Assembly: GCF_029893965.1 (NCBI RefSeq) | Contig: NZ_JARXXP010000011.1 | Span: forward strand, 62,001-126,000 | Origin: Paenibacillus sp. PastM-3 | Lineage (GTDB): Bacteria > Bacillota > Bacilli > Paenibacillales > Paenibacillaceae | Direction: 5' to 3' | Length of the DNA: 64,000 bases | Shown here: positions 62,562-64,000 of the stretch, piece by piece | How the letters are laid out: every line of letters begins with the position of its first letter | Numbering within the stretch: position 1 is the first letter of the stretch | Made by a program: the position numbers and the translations under genes | Notes under the pieces: model-generated | What the model was told of the DNA's origin: nothing | Database searches by the model: none | Seen by the model: the letters and a program-made list of their open reading frames with translations, nothing else

Positions 62562-63011
62562 TTATAACCTGTCGAGGAGACGATCTATCGTTTGAGAGCT
62601 ACCGCCTGCATCCGCCGCAGTAGTAAAGGCACTAGGACTGTTATTAATAGGATTCGTACTTAGCATACTCTCTGCATTAGTGTCAGCTTTATCTACAACG
62701 ATAAGTTGCGGTTCTTCATTAGCTGCCTCTTCATAGAAGTAAGTATATTGTTCATCAAACGTTATGTAATCATAGGTTTTTTGATCAGAAGATCTTGCAA
62801 AACTAACCCCAGCACCTCTTTCTTCTGCAATTGCATCTATTGCAACATCTAAAATACCTGCTAATTTGTCAACTGAAACTTCCTGAGTTTCTTGATGAGC
62901 GACGTTTACACCTGACAACTCCAAATCTATTGGTGTTGAAGTGTCCTCGGCAAATGCTGAGGTTGGGATTGCTGTTAAACTTAATATCAGCAGAGACATT
63001 AGAAACTTCAT
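62562..63011 (-). CDS. Hypothetical secreted protein, 149 aa
   Basis: A signal peptide (MKFLMSLLILSLTAIPTSAFA), then an acidic, low-complexity mature part ('LELSGVNVAHQETQEVSVDKLAGIL', 'YDYITFDEQYTYFYEEAANEEPQLIVV'). The gene is A/T-rich relative to its neighbours and lacks any purine-rich ribosome site before the ATG (TATTAAATTACAAATG), so it may be poorly translated or recently acquired. A strong terminator follows. I recognise no family. Confidence 0.6.
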   Translation of the reverse strand: MKFLMSLLILSLTAIPTSAFAEDTSTPIDLELSGVNVAHQETQEVSVDKLAGILDVAIDAIAEERGAGVSFARSSDQKTYDYITFDEQYTYFYEEAANEEPQLIVVDKADTNAESMLSTNPINNSPSAFTTAADAGGSSQTIDRLLDRL

Positions 63012-63072
63012 TTGTAATTTAATACTATTTTTATTGTTTATATCTATTCTATAATTTTACACTCTGTTATCG

Positions 63073-63173
63073 TTAAGGAAACACGATGTAACTCCATTCA
63101 AAAGCAGGCCCCGTTTGATGTACAGTATCATCCCAGCTATAGCTTATAAATGCTGTTTTCGTTTATCTGTCAT
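63073..63173 (-). pseudogene. Remnant of a TIR-like domain gene
   Basis: A good GGAGG site and ATG (63173) start MTDKR, but the frame ends after nine codons. Shifted to another frame, the sequence reads TAFISYSWDDTVHQ, the characteristic first strand and loop of TIR/TIR-2 domains, and then an unrelated tail ending EWSYIVFP at 63073. Only about 33 codons remain, so this is a heavily deleted relic. The remaining gap 63012-63218 shows no other gene. Confidence 0.5.
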
Positions 63174-63218
63174 CTTAATTCCTCCCGTATTCTTTAAACG
63201 TATTCGCCCTCACACTAA

Positions 63219-63259
63219 GAAAAAGCAACGCCAAGAATGTTGATTTGGCGCTGCTTTTC
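63219..63259. terminator. Terminator after the ribonucleotide reductase gene (bidirectional)
   Basis: AAAAGCAACGCCAA/TTGGCGCTGCTTTT arms with a 10-base loop and A/T runs on both sides. Confidence 0.85.
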
Positions 63260-63362
63260 TCATGTTCAAGTATATTTTGCAATTGTTGTGTTTTGCATTA
63301 TCTTTGAAAGTTAACACTGACGCCATACAACATTACTTGCTTGTCATCAGCCCCGCCTTTCA

Positions 63363-64000
63363 TCACCCGCACCGGCTATACCCGCAATTCCCGCAAGTCT
63401 TACATCCCTCAATGTTAATAAGCGAAGCACTGCCGCAGGAAGGGCAGAGATCCCGCGAGGCCGCCGAGTGGCTATGCGCCCCATGGCCGCCGTGCCCGGC
63501 ATCTGCAGGAGCCGCAGCTGGCACACTCGATTTCAGCTCGGCGCTCAGCGCCTCATTGAAATCGAGCTCCAGGGTGGCCGCGATCGGAGCGGCTACGTGG
63601 TCGTCATGTGCGTTGTTCTGCACATGGGTCTCAAGGGCTTTGGCTACCGCGTCGGCGATGGACTCGACGCGGTTGGCGCCGAAGCCGATGGCGCCGGAGC
63701 CGCCGATGCCTTTGAGATGCTTGATCAGCAGCTCAACCTTCTCGCCGTGGTCGCCGTAGCGCAGGAATAGCGAGCAGACACGGCCCAGGGCTTCGGCCAT
63801 GGCGAAGACGTCGGAGCCGGCCTTGCCGACATTCAGGAAGATTTCAGCCGGAATGCCGTCCAGGTCGTTGATGGTGATATACGCCATACCGAATGGCGTG
63901 TTGATCTTATAGGTTGCGCCGCGCAGTACCTGCGGGCGTTTTTTGTATTGCTTGTCGACCACATGCGCCTGCGGTGCCGGAGCTGCTTCTGCTACCGGTG
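63363..64000 (-). CDS. nrdJ: Vitamin B12-dependent ribonucleotide reductase, C-terminal part
   Basis: The frame is open at the right edge; about 212 C-terminal residues are visible. They comprise the TSCPD domain ('TPFGMAYITINDLDGIPAEIFLNVGKAGSDVFAMAEALGRVCSLFLRYG', 'IGGSGAIGFGANRVESIADAVAKAL'), an Ala/His/Gly-rich linker and a zinc ribbon CPSCGSASLINIEGCKTCGNCG. This tail is typical of class II (NrdJ) enzymes that make deoxynucleotides with adenosylcobalamin. The His/Gly-rich linker ('AGHGGHGAHSHS') could bind metal. Confidence 0.9.
   Translation of the reverse strand, partial: PVAEAAPAPQAHVVDKQYKKRPQVLRGATYKINTPFGMAYITINDLDGIPAEIFLNVGKAGSDVFAMAEALGRVCSLFLRYGDHGEKVELLIKHLKGIGGSGAIGFGANRVESIADAVAKALETHVQNNAHDDHVAAPIAATLELDFNEALSAELKSSVPAAAPADAGHGGHGAHSHSAASRDLCPSCGSASLINIEGCKTCGNCGYSRCG

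Overview
The window (about 50% G+C) looks like the chromosome of an endospore-forming Paenibacillus or close relative. Evidence is a GerA-type germinant receptor operon, a SpoVB-like flippase, S-layer-homology (SLH) anchoring of a secreted galactanase, two YesM/YesN-type two-component systems beside sugar ABC transporters, and AGGAGG-type ribosome binding sites with frequent GTG/TTG starts. No rRNA, tRNA, phage, transposase or CRISPR array was seen. Most genes lie on the minus strand.

Layout. 1-9.5 kb: hflK/hflC, a membrane diguanylate cyclase, a GH35 beta-galactosidase, a phosphodiesterase/UMF1-transporter pair, a small unknown protein and a cluster of palindromic repeats. 9.5-18.7 kb: a LacI-regulated sugar-type cluster (ribokinase, RbsA-like ATPase, two permeases, binding protein, AllA-like lyase, M20 peptidase, PF07090 amidotransferase-like protein). 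Its binding protein is frameshifted by an internal deletion and its peptidase has an in-frame TAG. 19.1-23.0 kb: gerA-gerC-gerB. 23.2-25.7 kb: an OmpR/HK pair coupled to an orphan flgB. 25.8-33 kb: a broken DUF2935 gene and a sugar ABC transporter with a YesMN pair. 33-40.6 kb: a broken secreted protein, lgt, a split chromate transporter, a ROK regulator, and an ArsR-controlled four-domain sulfur-trafficking flavoprotein. 41-43.7 kb: a lipoprotein preceded by an attenuator-like leader, and a PadR-DUF1048-DUF1048-DrrAB operon whose DrrA and DrrB are fused by a deletion. 43.9-57.1 kb: a galactan-utilisation locus (SLH-anchored GH53, ABC importer, YesMN regulators, GH2 beta-galactosidase). 57.3-64 kb: a sortase remnant, an amidase-domain protein, a flippase, a polysaccharide deacetylase, an alpha/beta hydrolase fused to a DUF3237-like domain, a TIR-like remnant, and the 3' end of a B12-dependent ribonucleotide reductase.

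The most coherent biology is the galactan locus: GH53 cuts beta-1,4-galactan at the cell surface, the ABC system imports the oligomers, the two-component pair senses them and GH2 (perhaps with GH35) finishes hydrolysis. The most striking pattern is gene decay: seven genes are interrupted by stops, frameshifts or internal deletions while their neighbours are intact. All assignments rest on reading motifs by eye; no database search was run.
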